Numbered from the stretch's first letter, positions 26,395 to 35,621 are shown. The stretch is DNA of 40,348 nucleotides from Mariprofundus sp. (GCA_021772775.1 JAJFLH010000013.1:1-40348), one strand, 5' to 3'. Numbers and translations: made by a program. The notes: generated by a model from the letters alone, not told the origin.

Positions 26395-28443
26395 TTATGG
26401 ATTCAGTTTATCCCTGATGATGCTGCTCAATATATCGAAATTCACCGGCTTGCTAAGTATGCAGCAGTTTTGTAACTGCTTATCGCCTGCAAGCACATCC
26501 TCTTTATCGTATCCGGTTAAAAATATCAGAGGTAAATGAGGTGATATTTCCCTGATCTGTTTGGCCAGAGGCATACCTCCACAGTGGGGCATTACCACGT
26601 CCAGCAGAGCAAGTTTAATCTCCTGCTGATGGTTTTTGAATATTTCAATGGCTTGCAGCCCATCTTTTGCCTGCACTACTTTACAACCCATAGACTCTAG
26701 CACCTCAGCCATGGTCTCACGCACAATGGTTTCATCATCAGCAAGGAGAATGAGCTCTCCGTGCCGTTCAATTATGTCTGTTTTATGCTCATCTTTAGCA
26801 CTCATAGCCTCTTCAGTTAAAGGGATATAAATGTGAAAGGCTGCCCCTTCTCCTTGTTGGCTATCCACTTCAATAAAACCATGATGTGTTTTGACCATAC
26901 CAAATACCATGGATAGGCCAAGGCCGGTCCCCTTACCCTGCTCCTTGGTGGTGAAAAAAGGCTCAAACAGGTGTTCGATCTGTTTTTTAGGGATGCCGCA
27001 GCCATTATCTTTTATGCTGATGTGGGCATAAGGATAGATTTCAAAGTCGGGTCGTTTTTCCAGCCATATAGCATCGGCAAAAAAAGTGTCCACATTGATC
27101 GTAATAGATGGTTCATGCATAGATTCAACGGCATCACGCGCATTGTTGAGCAAATTCATCAGGGCTTGATGAATCTGAGTACTATCACCTTTGATCATAA
27201 GCTCTTCAGCGCAAATATTCTGTTTGATGGTGATGTTTTCAGGTATTGAAAATTGCAAAAGTAGAAGTGCTTCTTGCAGGAATGATCTCAGGGGCATGAC
27301 TTTCATACTGACTCTGTCTTTACGGGCGAAGGTGAGGAGTTGCTGAATCATATCAGCGGCGCGGAAAGAGAGCTGTTCAATATTATTCAGTTTATTGGAT
27401 AATTCAGGCATCTCCTGAGCACGACGTTTGGCCAGATGCAGGTTGGCTGTGATGCCCGCCAGCATATTGTTGAAGTCGTGCGCAATACCACCAACCAGAG
27501 TGCCAATCGCCTCCATTTTTTGAGCTTGATGGAACTGTTTTTCCATATTCTGCTGTTCGGTGATATCCTGGTGATAGCCGACGAAATGAGTGATTTCACC
27601 ACTATGATCCATAATCGGTGCAATGGACAACATGGCGGGATAAAAGGAACCATCCTTGCGTTTTTCGACTACCGTTGAGCTCCAGGCTTTGCCGCTGCTG
27701 ATGGTTTGCCACAGCTTTTGATAAAATGCTGCATCCTGATTGTCGCTTTTAAGTATTCTAGGGGTTTGGCCAATGACTTCATCGATGCTGAAGCCGGTCG
27801 TATCCATGAACGACCTGTTCACGTATTCAATGCTCCCACTTCGATCGGTGATAAGAATGGCTTCCGGTGCCTGCTCAACCGCTTCGCTTAACTTTCTCAG
27901 CTTGAGTGTTCGTTCTGCCACACGCTGTTCAAGTTCGTTCAGAATACCTTTATGAGCGCTGATATCTCTGATCGTGGCCATAATTTGGGGATCACCTGTA
28001 TTCAATTCCGAAAGGTTGAGTTCGATGGGGAAGGTATGCCCATCCTGATGTAAACCTTCCAATTCAATACTCTGATTTGCCATCAGTTTATCAGTATGGT
28101 CTGTATAGTGACTAAAACCATGCTGATGCTGTTGACGTAAATACTCAGGGATCAGGGTGGTGATCGACATGCCGGGCCATGATTCCAGTGGGTAACCAAA
28201 GATGCGTTCTGCAGCCGGATTGCTTTGTTGTATGATGCCATTCTGATCGGCAATGATAATGGCATCAAATGCACTTTTAATGATTTGACGATGGAGGTTA
28301 TCACTTACCTTTAAAGCATGCTGGGAATCGGCCAATTGGCTACTGGCTGTTTGCCATTGCGTACGAATGCGATTTGATTGCGCTAGTGCCTCTTCAAGCA
28401 GCGCTATTTGCTGCGATAGGCCAATATCATCTTGAATACTCAT
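26395..28443 (-). CDS. Cytoplasmic PAS-PAS hybrid sensor histidine kinase
   Basis: The 682-residue protein has no membrane helix. In order: coiled coil (~8-50), PAS (~52-165), PAS (~187-298), HisKA with His322 (GGIAHDFNNMLAG), HATPase (N-box NLLNNARDAV ~430-439, DNGCGIP, GTGLGLSM), and a receiver with Asp615 (LALLDVVMPH). The kinase core closely resembles that of the membrane hybrid kinase at 11676. It begins on the base right after the stop of the ODP-type gene, so both are one transcript and the ODP protein is its likely input partner. No response regulator with an output domain is adjacent. Confidence 0.9.
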   Translation of the reverse strand: MSIQDDIGLSQQIALLEEALAQSNRIRTQWQTASSQLADSQHALKVSDNLHRQIIKSAFDAIIIADQNGIIQQSNPAAERIFGYPLESWPGMSITTLIPEYLRQQHQHGFSHYTDHTDKLMANQSIELEGLHQDGHTFPIELNLSELNTGDPQIMATIRDISAHKGILNELEQRVAERTLKLRKLSEAVEQAPEAILITDRSGSIEYVNRSFMDTTGFSIDEVIGQTPRILKSDNQDAAFYQKLWQTISSGKAWSSTVVEKRKDGSFYPAMLSIAPIMDHSGEITHFVGYHQDITEQQNMEKQFHQAQKMEAIGTLVGGIAHDFNNMLAGITANLHLAKRRAQEMPELSNKLNNIEQLSFRAADMIQQLLTFARKDRVSMKVMPLRSFLQEALLLLQFSIPENITIKQNICAEELMIKGDSTQIHQALMNLLNNARDAVESMHEPSITINVDTFFADAIWLEKRPDFEIYPYAHISIKDNGCGIPKKQIEHLFEPFFTTKEQGKGTGLGLSMVFGMVKTHHGFIEVDSQQGEGAAFHIYIPLTEEAMSAKDEHKTDIIERHGELILLADDETIVRETMAEVLESMGCKVVQAKDGLQAIEIFKNHQQEIKLALLDVVMPHCGGMPLAKQIREISPHLPLIFLTGYDKEDVLAGDKQLQNCCILSKPVNFDILSSIIRDKLNP

Positions 28444-29250
28444 CTAGCTTAAATTGGGATAACTAATGTCAGTGCCGCATCGCAATGTGCGTAAATAATC
28501 GAGTGCATCAGCAATATGCTCTTGGGGGATGATAGAGCCGTGCTGAGGCAGGATAGCATCAACTTTAAGCCCATCTAATTTATCGATGAAACCTCTTGCC
28601 GCGATATTGGAGGCCATGTAATCCATATGAAACATATCCATCTGTATACGATGATGTGTGAAATCAATAACAGTTGGTGACCATGAGGTCATCAGAGCAG
28701 CCCAGATGTCACCGGAAAACAGAAAATGGGACCTATCATCATAGGTCGTGAAAGCGGCTGGAGAATGCAGGAATGGGGCGGTGATGAAGCGCAGCTGTTG
28801 TCCGGATTCGAATCGAAGAGTTGGCTCTTCTTCGATATCTTGCCAATTATAATCATGCGCACCGAAATGCGGTAGTAGCACCTGAGCACGGGGAGATGTA
28901 TAAACCACGCAGTCCGGGCAGAGCTCAAGCCAGTCCACCATTGATGCCGCTACATCGGGATCCTGATGGCAGAGAATCATGCCGGTGACCGCTGTTGGAT
29001 CAATGATTTGAGCCACTCGGGATTTAACCTGATCGAAATAATTGCGTGAGCCGGGATCAACAAGGATAACGTCTTTGCCATTCACAATAAGATAAACATT
29101 ACAGCGGAAGATAGTGTTTTCGGTAATACCCAGCCAGTAGATTGAATGTCCAGCTTGCTGAAAAAGAAGTGTTGGCTGTTGCATATTCACTTCAACGTGA
29201 TGAAGTATGATGTTGTTTTGCTCTTGCATAGTCGCCTGCCGTGTTGCCAT
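28444..29250 (-). CDS. ODP-type diiron protein with metallo-beta-lactamase fold
   Basis: The 268-residue protein resembles the ODP (oxygen-binding diiron protein) branch of the flavodiiron/FprA fold. Probable iron ligands are H95, D97, D99 (CHQDPDV), H162 (PFLHSPAAF), D181 (FSGDIWAAL) and H237 (PQHGSI). As in ODPs and unlike hydrolases, HxDxD is followed by Val rather than His. There is no flavodoxin domain, so NO or O2 reduction by the usual route is unlikely; reversible O2 or NO sensing is more likely. In Treponema a related ODP feeds CheA. Here it is fused by operon structure (zero-base gap) to a PAS hybrid kinase. Confidence 0.82.
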   Translation of the reverse strand: MATRQATMQEQNNIILHHVEVNMQQPTLLFQQAGHSIYWLGITENTIFRCNVYLIVNGKDVILVDPGSRNYFDQVKSRVAQIIDPTAVTGMILCHQDPDVAASMVDWLELCPDCVVYTSPRAQVLLPHFGAHDYNWQDIEEEPTLRFESGQQLRFITAPFLHSPAAFTTYDDRSHFLFSGDIWAALMTSWSPTVIDFTHHRIQMDMFHMDYMASNIAARGFIDKLDGLKVDAILPQHGSIIPQEHIADALDYLRTLRCGTDISYPNLS

Positions 29251-29323
29251 ATTACTACATTAGCATGAAATGGATGGATAAGGTGAAAAGAGTATTATCA
29301 TGCAAGTTGCGTGCCACTACAAT

Positions 29324-29335
29324 AGGAAATTTCCT
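29324..29335. promoter_or_regulatory. 12-bp palindrome upstream of the ODP-kinase operon
   Basis: AGGAAATTTCCT is a perfect palindrome 74 bp before the ODP start codon. Overlapping it, CTTATA (29334-29339) and TATAAG (29348-29353) could form a hairpin. It may be an operator or part of the transcript end of the fetB-like gene. Confidence 0.35.
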
Positions 29336-29369
29336 TATACGGGGAGCTATAAGCCCTAACTTTAGCTTT

Positions 29370-30053
29370 TTACGCCTTACTTTTATTCAAATGATTTATG
29401 CATAAAAAGCTGATGAGACAAGCTGTAAAGCTGGAGGCGACGATCATGTATAAGATTGTCAATTGTGCTACTGCAGCATCGATAGCGGTAGCTCCAGCTA
29501 AAAGCATGCCAACGAAAATGCCTGGCATATGCACCAGCCCCACCAATCGCAGCGTGTCGAGAGTCGGAATCATTGCCGTTTTCAGACCGTCCCCGACGGG
29601 GCCACCGGATTTCAGGCGTTCAAACATGATTGAAATCGCATTCATGCCATTGGCTGCAATCATGCTGCCCAGCGGTACCAAGGTACGTGTGTCATCGGCG
29701 ATTGAACCGGCCACAGTTAACCAAGGCAGGGTGACCAGGCAGGCGCAGACAAGTCCGATAGCGCTTGCTGCCCAGGTGCTGCGAGCACCATCGTAATGAC
29801 TGGCGCTATTGTGGCCGGCCAGCAGGCAAAATCCGACGATGAACAGAGCTTGAGCCCAATGTGACTGGATATCGAAAATCCAGTGCAACACCAAGGCCAG
29901 TCCCAACAGTTGCAAAAGGCCCCGCCCGGAAGCGATCAGCATGCGGCGTGATAAGCCCAATTGTTCGCGATGAGCCCAATAGGCAACAGCTGCGATGAGC
30001 AACCATGCCGCAAACAGTTTAATTAAGGTGTCGGTGATATGGGCATCAATCAT
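29370..30053 (-). CDS. FetB/YbbM-like membrane permease (UPF0014), shortened
   Basis: The 227-residue membrane protein with about seven hydrophobic segments matches the UPF0014 family (E. coli FetB, linked to iron export). The signature PLGSMIAANGMNAISI and the block AMIPTLDTLRLVGLVHMPGIFVG are clear. Between them the family normally has about 30 more cytoplasmic residues with an LGATP coupling motif; here only a short SGGPVGDG-type turn remains. No FetA-like ATPase gene is adjacent. It lies 26 bp after the methyltransferase gene and may be cotranscribed. Transport direction and substrate are unknown. Confidence 0.8.
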   Translation of the reverse strand: MIDAHITDTLIKLFAAWLLIAAVAYWAHREQLGLSRRMLIASGRGLLQLLGLALVLHWIFDIQSHWAQALFIVGFCLLAGHNSASHYDGARSTWAASAIGLVCACLVTLPWLTVAGSIADDTRTLVPLGSMIAANGMNAISIMFERLKSGGPVGDGLKTAMIPTLDTLRLVGLVHMPGIFVGMLLAGATAIDAAVAQLTILYMIVASSFTACLISFLCINHLNKSKA

Positions 30054-30079
30054 CAGCGTGCCGCTTATCGAGAACTGCT

Positions 30080-30820
30080 TTAGCTGATGATGCGGGTGGC
30101 AACCTGATTAAAACCACGGATTTTTCCGATGTACTCCATTTTTAGACCGGACTCAGCCAAGAACTCCATCAGAGCTTTGTATTCGCAATCGCCATCGACC
30201 GGAATAGAGACATACTCATCAAACAAAATGACAGTGCCCGGTTTAATCATATGACCCAGTGATTCAAAGATTGTTTTTGTTGAAGAGTAGAGATCACAAT
30301 CGACATGCATAAAAGAGATTTTTTCACCCTCATGCTGTTTGGCGAACTCTGGCAGTGTTTGATCAAACCAGCCTTTGACCGGGTTAATGTTAGGGCGAAT
30401 ATCGGGGATATCGCCTTCAATGCCAAAGGTGCCCTTGTCAACGCCTACATGCCAATCTTCAGGTAGACCTTCAAAGGAGTCGAAACAATAAAATTGTGTG
30501 TTGGGGCTCAGGCTGCCCATAATGTTCATTGATTTACCTTTGTAGGTACCAAACTCGAGGTAAAGACCTTCAGCCTCCGCTTGATTTAAACCATGTGCAT
30601 AATGTTGCATGATGGTCGAAAACTCAGGGCAGTTGGGCATATGTTCCAGCTCAAACTTTGCAAATGCAGTAGCGACTTCGATGGCTTGAATCGAATCTTT
30701 ATGTGACAGACCCAGAATGATCATACGTTGCAGCATTTTACGGAATTTACGGCGTACTGTTTCTTCCGTTTTGATGTAGATCAGCTTTGATTCTAAACGT
30801 ATGGTTTTCATCAATGACAT
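30080..30820 (-). CDS. TylF/Methyltransf_24-type SAM-dependent methyltransferase
   Basis: The 246-residue cytoplasmic protein has the SAM site LEFGTYKGKS (~88-97), the acidic FDSFEGLP (~113-120), the metal-binding MHVDCDLYSST (~171-181) and FDEY (~200-203). These fit the macrocin O-methyltransferase (TylF) superfamily, whose members methylate sugars in natural products or surface glycans. No glycan or antibiotic genes lie nearby, so the substrate is unknown. AGGAG before the ATG is good. It is divergent from the cNMP-domain gene with 119 bp between. Confidence 0.82.
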   Translation of the reverse strand: MSLMKTIRLESKLIYIKTEETVRRKFRKMLQRMIILGLSHKDSIQAIEVATAFAKFELEHMPNCPEFSTIMQHYAHGLNQAEAEGLYLEFGTYKGKSMNIMGSLSPNTQFYCFDSFEGLPEDWHVGVDKGTFGIEGDIPDIRPNINPVKGWFDQTLPEFAKQHEGEKISFMHVDCDLYSSTKTIFESLGHMIKPGTVILFDEYVSIPVDGDCEYKALMEFLAESGLKMEYIGKIRGFNQVATRIIS

Positions 30821-30939
30821 TGAGGGGCTCCTGAAAAAAATGGAATTGTGGACACACTGCTTAAGATTTCAATATTATTCGATTGATCTGTTGGATAAGC
30901 GTTCGCCAAATCCGTTGTCTTGAGTAGTCTGGGCTTATC

Positions 30940-32028
30940 ATGTCGAAACTCAGAAAACGCCCGAAACCTCCCAGTCGCAATGAGACATTGTTGACTGTTT
31001 ATGCCGATATGGTGCGCCTGAACCCCGACAATGAGGTTTATATCAAACAATATGCTGAACTGTTGTTGCAGATGGGCAAAGAGGCATCAGGCCTTGATAT
31101 GTTGCGGCATCTGCACGATCTGTTGCTCAAAAAGAGTGACACCCGCAGAGCGGACGCTCTAATCAAACAATATCCAATGATTGGGCGTGTGCGTGAAGCT
31201 CAGCATTGGCAGGAGGATCTTCAAGAGCTGCTGCCAGCCTTTGTGCGAAATCGGCTATGGATTAAACTCCATCAGCAGCGTTTGTCTGAAGGCCAACACC
31301 TGTTTCATCGTGGTGATAAGTTGAATACGCTCTATTTTGTCTGTGCCGGAGAGCTGGCTGAGTTTTCAGAAGCCGAAGATGGCACACCTATACTACTCAG
31401 CCTTATCAAACAGGGAGATGTGGTGGCTGAAAATAAATTGCTCAATGCGGGACGACACAAATCTGACGTGGTGGCCAACAAAAAAAGCCTTGTCGTTAAG
31501 CTGCCTCGCAAACAAATGATGCAAGCCTTATCGACAACGCCTGTTTTGAAAAAGATAATAGAGCGGAAAGTTGAGCGTCGTAGTTTGATGCGCTTCATTT
31601 CAGAGAGCCCTGTATTACAAGTTATTCCGCTGGATATGCGCCAGCATCTGGCCGAGGGCAGTTATGTGCAGGAATATGCCAGCCAAACGATCATCCACAA
31701 AGCTGGTGAGAAGTTAAACCATGTTGATCTAATCATTGCCGGTGAAGCGCACTATCAATTGGATAGTCAGACTAGCGGCGGAAACTTAAAAACATTTAGA
31801 TCAGGGACGCTTATTGGTGAGACATCAGCCATTCATGATTTTGGCTGTCCGGCGGATCTGTTGACTGAATCCGGTGTTACGATTGTGCATATTTCCTATG
31901 CTGCTTTTATCAATGTCGTTGAGGCTTATTCTCCATTACGGAAAAAACTCACTGCATCTACTTCAGTCCAACGTGTTCAGTTGATGAGTAAACTCAATGA
32001 ACTCCATACTCAGGAGTTGAGACAATAG
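30940..32028 (+). CDS. Protein with two cyclic-nucleotide-binding (CRP-type) domains
   Basis: The 362-residue soluble protein starts with a helical, TPR-like part (~15-95; QYAELLLQMGKEASGLDMLRH), then has a first CRP-type beta-roll (~105-215, with HLFHRGDKLNTLYFVCAGEL and GDVVAENKLL) and a second one (~225-340, with IIHKAGEKLNHVDLIIAGEA and GTLIGETSAI). Neither roll shows the full phosphate-binding cassette of a cAMP binder (GExALL..RAA), so nucleotide binding is doubtful. There is no helix-turn-helix, so it is not a transcription factor. It may be a scaffold or regulatory partner. The Shine-Dalgarno is weak. Confidence 0.75.
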   Translation: MSKLRKRPKPPSRNETLLTVYADMVRLNPDNEVYIKQYAELLLQMGKEASGLDMLRHLHDLLLKKSDTRRADALIKQYPMIGRVREAQHWQEDLQELLPAFVRNRLWIKLHQQRLSEGQHLFHRGDKLNTLYFVCAGELAEFSEAEDGTPILLSLIKQGDVVAENKLLNAGRHKSDVVANKKSLVVKLPRKQMMQALSTTPVLKKIIERKVERRSLMRFISESPVLQVIPLDMRQHLAEGSYVQEYASQTIIHKAGEKLNHVDLIIAGEAHYQLDSQTSGGNLKTFRSGTLIGETSAIHDFGCPADLLTESGVTIVHISYAAFINVVEAYSPLRKKLTASTSVQRVQLMSKLNELHTQELRQ

Positions 32029-32069
32029 CTCGCCCCTCCATCAATGCATGCAAAACAGTCAGCTGTAGA

Positions 32070-32393
32070 TTAAAAAAGTGAAGTGCCCTCTTTGCTGATA
32101 GTGGCTTTTACACCCTCTTTATCACAGGAGAGGGTAACAGTCGTAAAGTCCAGCGGCAGTGAGCGCGGTTTATGCAGATCAAAATTGCCACCGAGTGATT
32201 TAACACCATCAGTAATCACCTCATAAGGAATCTTATTGCAGTCACCCGATGCGATGATGACCAAACGTGCCATTTTGGATTCACTGGCAATCACCCCTGG
32301 TGTGCCGTGGTCAATACCGTAAGTATATGTCGCAGCATTGGCGTTGATGGCAGTCAGACTGAGCAAAGCCAGCAATAATGTTATACGTAACAT
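32070..32393 (-). CDS. Small periplasmic protein of unknown function
   Basis: The 107-residue protein has a signal peptide (LLLALLSLTAINANA, cut before ATYTYG) and a compact domain with two Cys (GDCNKIP, LSCDKEG) that probably form a disulfide. AGGAGA before the ATG is good. It lies 118 bp after the PAS-EAL gene on the same strand. I do not recognise a family; the mature part may be a beta-rich sandwich. Confidence 0.75.
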   Translation of the reverse strand: MLRITLLLALLSLTAINANAATYTYGIDHGTPGVIASESKMARLVIIASGDCNKIPYEVITDGVKSLGGNFDLHKPRSLPLDFTTVTLSCDKEGVKATISKEGTSLF

Positions 32394-32511
32394 AGCGTCT
32401 CCTGATGAAGCAGTAAGCTACCGCATAATAATGAGTTTCCAGAAGAGTATGCAAGCGATAAGCAAGCGGATTCATTCAACTCTTCTATTTCACTTTCGCG
32501 CAGAAGAAGGG

Positions 32512-34158
32512 TTAAAAAAGTGAATTTCTGCTTTTTACAAAGGCCTCAAATTCATCCGCTGGGAGTGGTTTGCTGAAATAATAGCCTTGAATTTCATTGC
32601 AGCGATGTTGCTGTAACCAGCCAAGCTGATCGGCATCTTCAACACCTTCGCAGATCACATTCAGCTTAAGATTATGTGACAGGCCGATAATAGCCTCGAC
32701 AATCTTGGCATCATCCTCACTTGAAATGACATCGTCGATAAATGATTTATCAATCTTTAGTTTATTGATAGGGAACCGTTTCAGGTAACTCAGTGATGAA
32801 TAACCGGTTCCAAAATCATCAATGGAGAGTGCGAGCCCCATCTCTGCCATTTGCTCCAGCAGGGCAACGGTTGATTCAATATCTTTCATAATGATGGATT
32901 CGGTGATCTCCATCTCCAGAAACGTTGGATCAAGACCGCTCCGATTTAGTGCACTCTCTATTTTACTGATTAACATTCTGTCCGAGAACTGGCGTGCTGA
33001 GAGGTTCACAGCAACCTTTAAATTTCCCAGCCCGGAATCTTGCCATGCTCTGTTTTGGCGACAGGCTTCATTCATAACCCAATCACCAATCGGAATAATC
33101 ATTCCGGTCTGCTCTGCGACGGGGATAAAGTGGAATGGGGGCACCATGCCTCGTTCAGGGTGGTGCCAGCGAATCAATGATTCCATGCCGACAACATGGC
33201 CACTGGCGATATCGATTTGAGGTTGGTAATGCAGTACAAACTCTTCGCGTTCAATTGCTTTTCTTAATTCGCTTTCAAGACTCAACCGGTTAATCGCAGA
33301 GCTTTGGATGGATGCCTTGAAAAAGTGGTAATTGTTGCCGCCATCCTCTTTGCTTTTGTACATTGATCGTTCGGCATTTTGCAGCAGTGTTTCATTGTCA
33401 TCACCATCACCTGGAAATATGACAATGCCCGTACTGATTGTGAGAACGATTTCGTGATCATCGATCTTAAAGCCATTCTCCAGCACGCTCATCAGCTTGA
33501 GTGTGACAATGGTGGCATCTTCTGGATGAGCCAGATCGGGCAGTAGTATGGCAAACTGGTTGCCACTAAGGCTCGCGATGAGGTCATTCCCGCGTAACTG
33601 AGACTTCAGCCGCTGTGCGACCTGCTCCAGCAACTGGTCACCTTTGGCATAGCCGAGCGAGTCATTGACCACCTTGAAATGATCGATATCGATAAACAAA
33701 ACGCCTAGTTTGAAATGTTTACGTTTCGCATTTTCCAGCTCCTGCGCCAAGATCTCTTTGAACATATTCCGATTAGGCAGGTGGGTATTATGATCGAAAG
33801 CACCATTATTTCGCTCTGAATTGAGTGGCTCGAATATATGGATATAGTGGGTCGCACCGATATCTTTATCATTGCTGGCAACCGTCATCTGCCTTCCCTG
33901 AATGATATCGCCGTTCTCTTTTTTGATGTTTACGCTTTCCGTCCAGATGCTTTCACTTTTCAAGCTCTTCAGCTTGACCGTGTTATCTGCAGCCAGCTGC
34001 TCCGACCGTTCATACAGCACTGAAGCATGGCATCCTGTGATTGATTCGGGTGAGTGGCCGGTAAGTGTAGAGAATGCCGGGTTTATTCGAATGATCCGCT
34101 CATTCATATCGGTAACCATGACAGCCTCTGTTACGGATGGATCATCTTCTATGCTCAT
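32512..34158 (-). CDS. PAS-GGDEF-EAL protein, degenerate GGDEF, probable c-di-GMP phosphodiesterase
   Basis: The 548-residue cytoplasmic protein has a PAS domain (~5-112), a GGDEF domain (~115-283) and an EAL domain (~292-540). The cyclase signature reads SGNQF (~198-202), so diguanylate cyclase activity is unlikely. The EAL motif is ESL at 326-328 with the needed Glu, Leu and Arg (ESLIR), and the other catalytic blocks VNLSARQF, EITES, DDFGTGYSSLSYLKR and KIDKSFI are kept, so phosphodiesterase activity is expected, perhaps tuned by GTP on the GGDEF part. GGCGGGAA precedes the ATG. It is a single gene, divergent from the Omp85 gene. Confidence 0.9.
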   Translation of the reverse strand: MSIEDDPSVTEAVMVTDMNERIIRINPAFSTLTGHSPESITGCHASVLYERSEQLAADNTVKLKSLKSESIWTESVNIKKENGDIIQGRQMTVASNDKDIGATHYIHIFEPLNSERNNGAFDHNTHLPNRNMFKEILAQELENAKRKHFKLGVLFIDIDHFKVVNDSLGYAKGDQLLEQVAQRLKSQLRGNDLIASLSGNQFAILLPDLAHPEDATIVTLKLMSVLENGFKIDDHEIVLTISTGIVIFPGDGDDNETLLQNAERSMYKSKEDGGNNYHFFKASIQSSAINRLSLESELRKAIEREEFVLHYQPQIDIASGHVVGMESLIRWHHPERGMVPPFHFIPVAEQTGMIIPIGDWVMNEACRQNRAWQDSGLGNLKVAVNLSARQFSDRMLISKIESALNRSGLDPTFLEMEITESIIMKDIESTVALLEQMAEMGLALSIDDFGTGYSSLSYLKRFPINKLKIDKSFIDDVISSEDDAKIVEAIIGLSHNLKLNVICEGVEDADQLGWLQQHRCNEIQGYYFSKPLPADEFEAFVKSRNSLF

Positions 34159-34282
34159 ACTTATTCCCGCCTTTCTGTTTGATGCCTTTTGTTTGTAAGC
34201 AAGAACAAAACCATATTTCTCCTTCGGGCTGTTTTTTGAAAAATTTCATTGTATTTGGCACTAGCTATGCTTGAATGAAGCT

Positions 34283-35560
34283 ATGGCGAAGTTTGTTCAT
34301 CTCCCACTTCTAATATTTGCATCGCTGTTTGTTACTTGCACTGCTCACGCCTCTTCTGATCTCATCATCGGAAGTATAAAAATTGCTGGCCTAGAGCGAA
34401 CAGAAGAGGTTACAGTCTTGCGCGAATTGCCGTTTGTGGTTGGCTCAATTTGGCAGACTGAATTTTCGGAGTATGCCGAACGGCGATTACGCAATCTTGG
34501 CATCTTCAGTGAAGCGACTGTCCGGCCTCCAGATGAAAAGGGGGAGGTGCATATTCAACTGAAAGAGAGGTGGTCATTATGGGTGTTACCGCAGGGGGCT
34601 CGTGCCGACAATGGTGCTTCATCCGCCTCGGTTGTGCTGGATGAATATAATTTATGGGGTTTGAATCACCACGCTCGCCTAGCTTATAAACGTGAGACGG
34701 GCACAAACTTCTCTTCTCTTAGAGGGATCTCTTATGACGCAGCATATGATTGGCGCAGGATTGCTGATTCGAAGTTGAGCATGTCGCTCAGTGGCAGTTG
34801 GGGACGTTCCATATTTGATGCTTATGATCGGGGAGTTCAGACAGCTGAGTACATGCATACCGGTAAAAGCGCCTCTATCTCTTTTTCTTATGCTTTAGAT
34901 GAAGTACCAAACGAAGGGTGGAGCGTGAATGCTGGATTCACTGGCTCAAATTCGGATTATCGTTTTTTGTCGGGTATACCGCAGGTTGATGTGGTTGGTG
35001 AGCGTGTGCGAGCCGTCGTCGCAGGTCTGAATTACACCCGAATGAATGACCACATTACCTGGTTAACAGGCAGAACTCTGTCGTATTCGTTGAAGATTGC
35101 GCATCGCAGCCTTGCCTCAACGATAAACAGCTATAGCCATGCCGGTTCATGGCGGAAATATTATGCATTTGCGCAAGACCGTACATTGAACCTGCGTTTG
35201 AATGCCGGCTTGAGCACGGGGGATGTATTGCGAGCGGGTGTGTATGATATTGGTAATCGTAATGGTTTGAGGGGTTATTATCCGGGTGAGCTTCAGGGTA
35301 CGCAATATCTGTACGGTACAATTGAGGGCCGCTTCCCAGTTATACCCAACTCCAATTTTCAATTGGTTACATTCACCGATTTCGGCAAGATCGGAGGCAG
35401 GATAGGCACATCAGTCACTCGTGGTCTGGCTATCGGTATGGGGGCTGGTTTTCGCTGGACCTTGCGCTGGCTGGTGAATGGAACAATTAGAGGTGATGTG
35501 GCCTATGGCAGATCCACCAAACGCTGGCGTTTTTATCTGGGCACTGGTCAGGCATTCTGA
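34283..35560 (+). CDS. Small Omp85-family outer-membrane protein (one POTRA plus barrel)
   Basis: From ATG 34283 the product is 425 residues; the frame extends to TTG 34271, but neither start has a good ribosome site. A signal peptide (LPLLIFASLFVTCTAHA) is followed by one POTRA-like domain (~27-100, IAGLERTEEVTVLRELPF...RRLRNLGIF) and a beta-barrel that ends in Phe. The Omp85 signature is seen as GLRGYYPGEL. One POTRA is fewer than BamA (5) or TamA (3), and recalls TpsB-like or patatin-linked Omp85 forms. No secreted partner is obvious nearby. It lies 61 bp before the transglutaminase-like gene, so they may share a transcript. Confidence 0.82.
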   Translation: MAKFVHLPLLIFASLFVTCTAHASSDLIIGSIKIAGLERTEEVTVLRELPFVVGSIWQTEFSEYAERRLRNLGIFSEATVRPPDEKGEVHIQLKERWSLWVLPQGARADNGASSASVVLDEYNLWGLNHHARLAYKRETGTNFSSLRGISYDAAYDWRRIADSKLSMSLSGSWGRSIFDAYDRGVQTAEYMHTGKSASISFSYALDEVPNEGWSVNAGFTGSNSDYRFLSGIPQVDVVGERVRAVVAGLNYTRMNDHITWLTGRTLSYSLKIAHRSLASTINSYSHAGSWRKYYAFAQDRTLNLRLNAGLSTGDVLRAGVYDIGNRNGLRGYYPGELQGTQYLYGTIEGRFPVIPNSNFQLVTFTDFGKIGGRIGTSVTRGLAIGMGAGFRWTLRWLVNGTIRGDVAYGRSTKRWRFYLGTGQAF

Positions 35561-35621
35561 TTTTTCAAACGGTTTTTCTTTTGACTCTTTTCTCCGGCTG
35601 AAATTGAAATAGAGTGGAAAA

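Noticed and set aside
29398-29796. 132-codon plus-strand frame opposite the FetB-like gene
   Set aside because: It is a shadow of a clear membrane protein gene and has no ribosome site.
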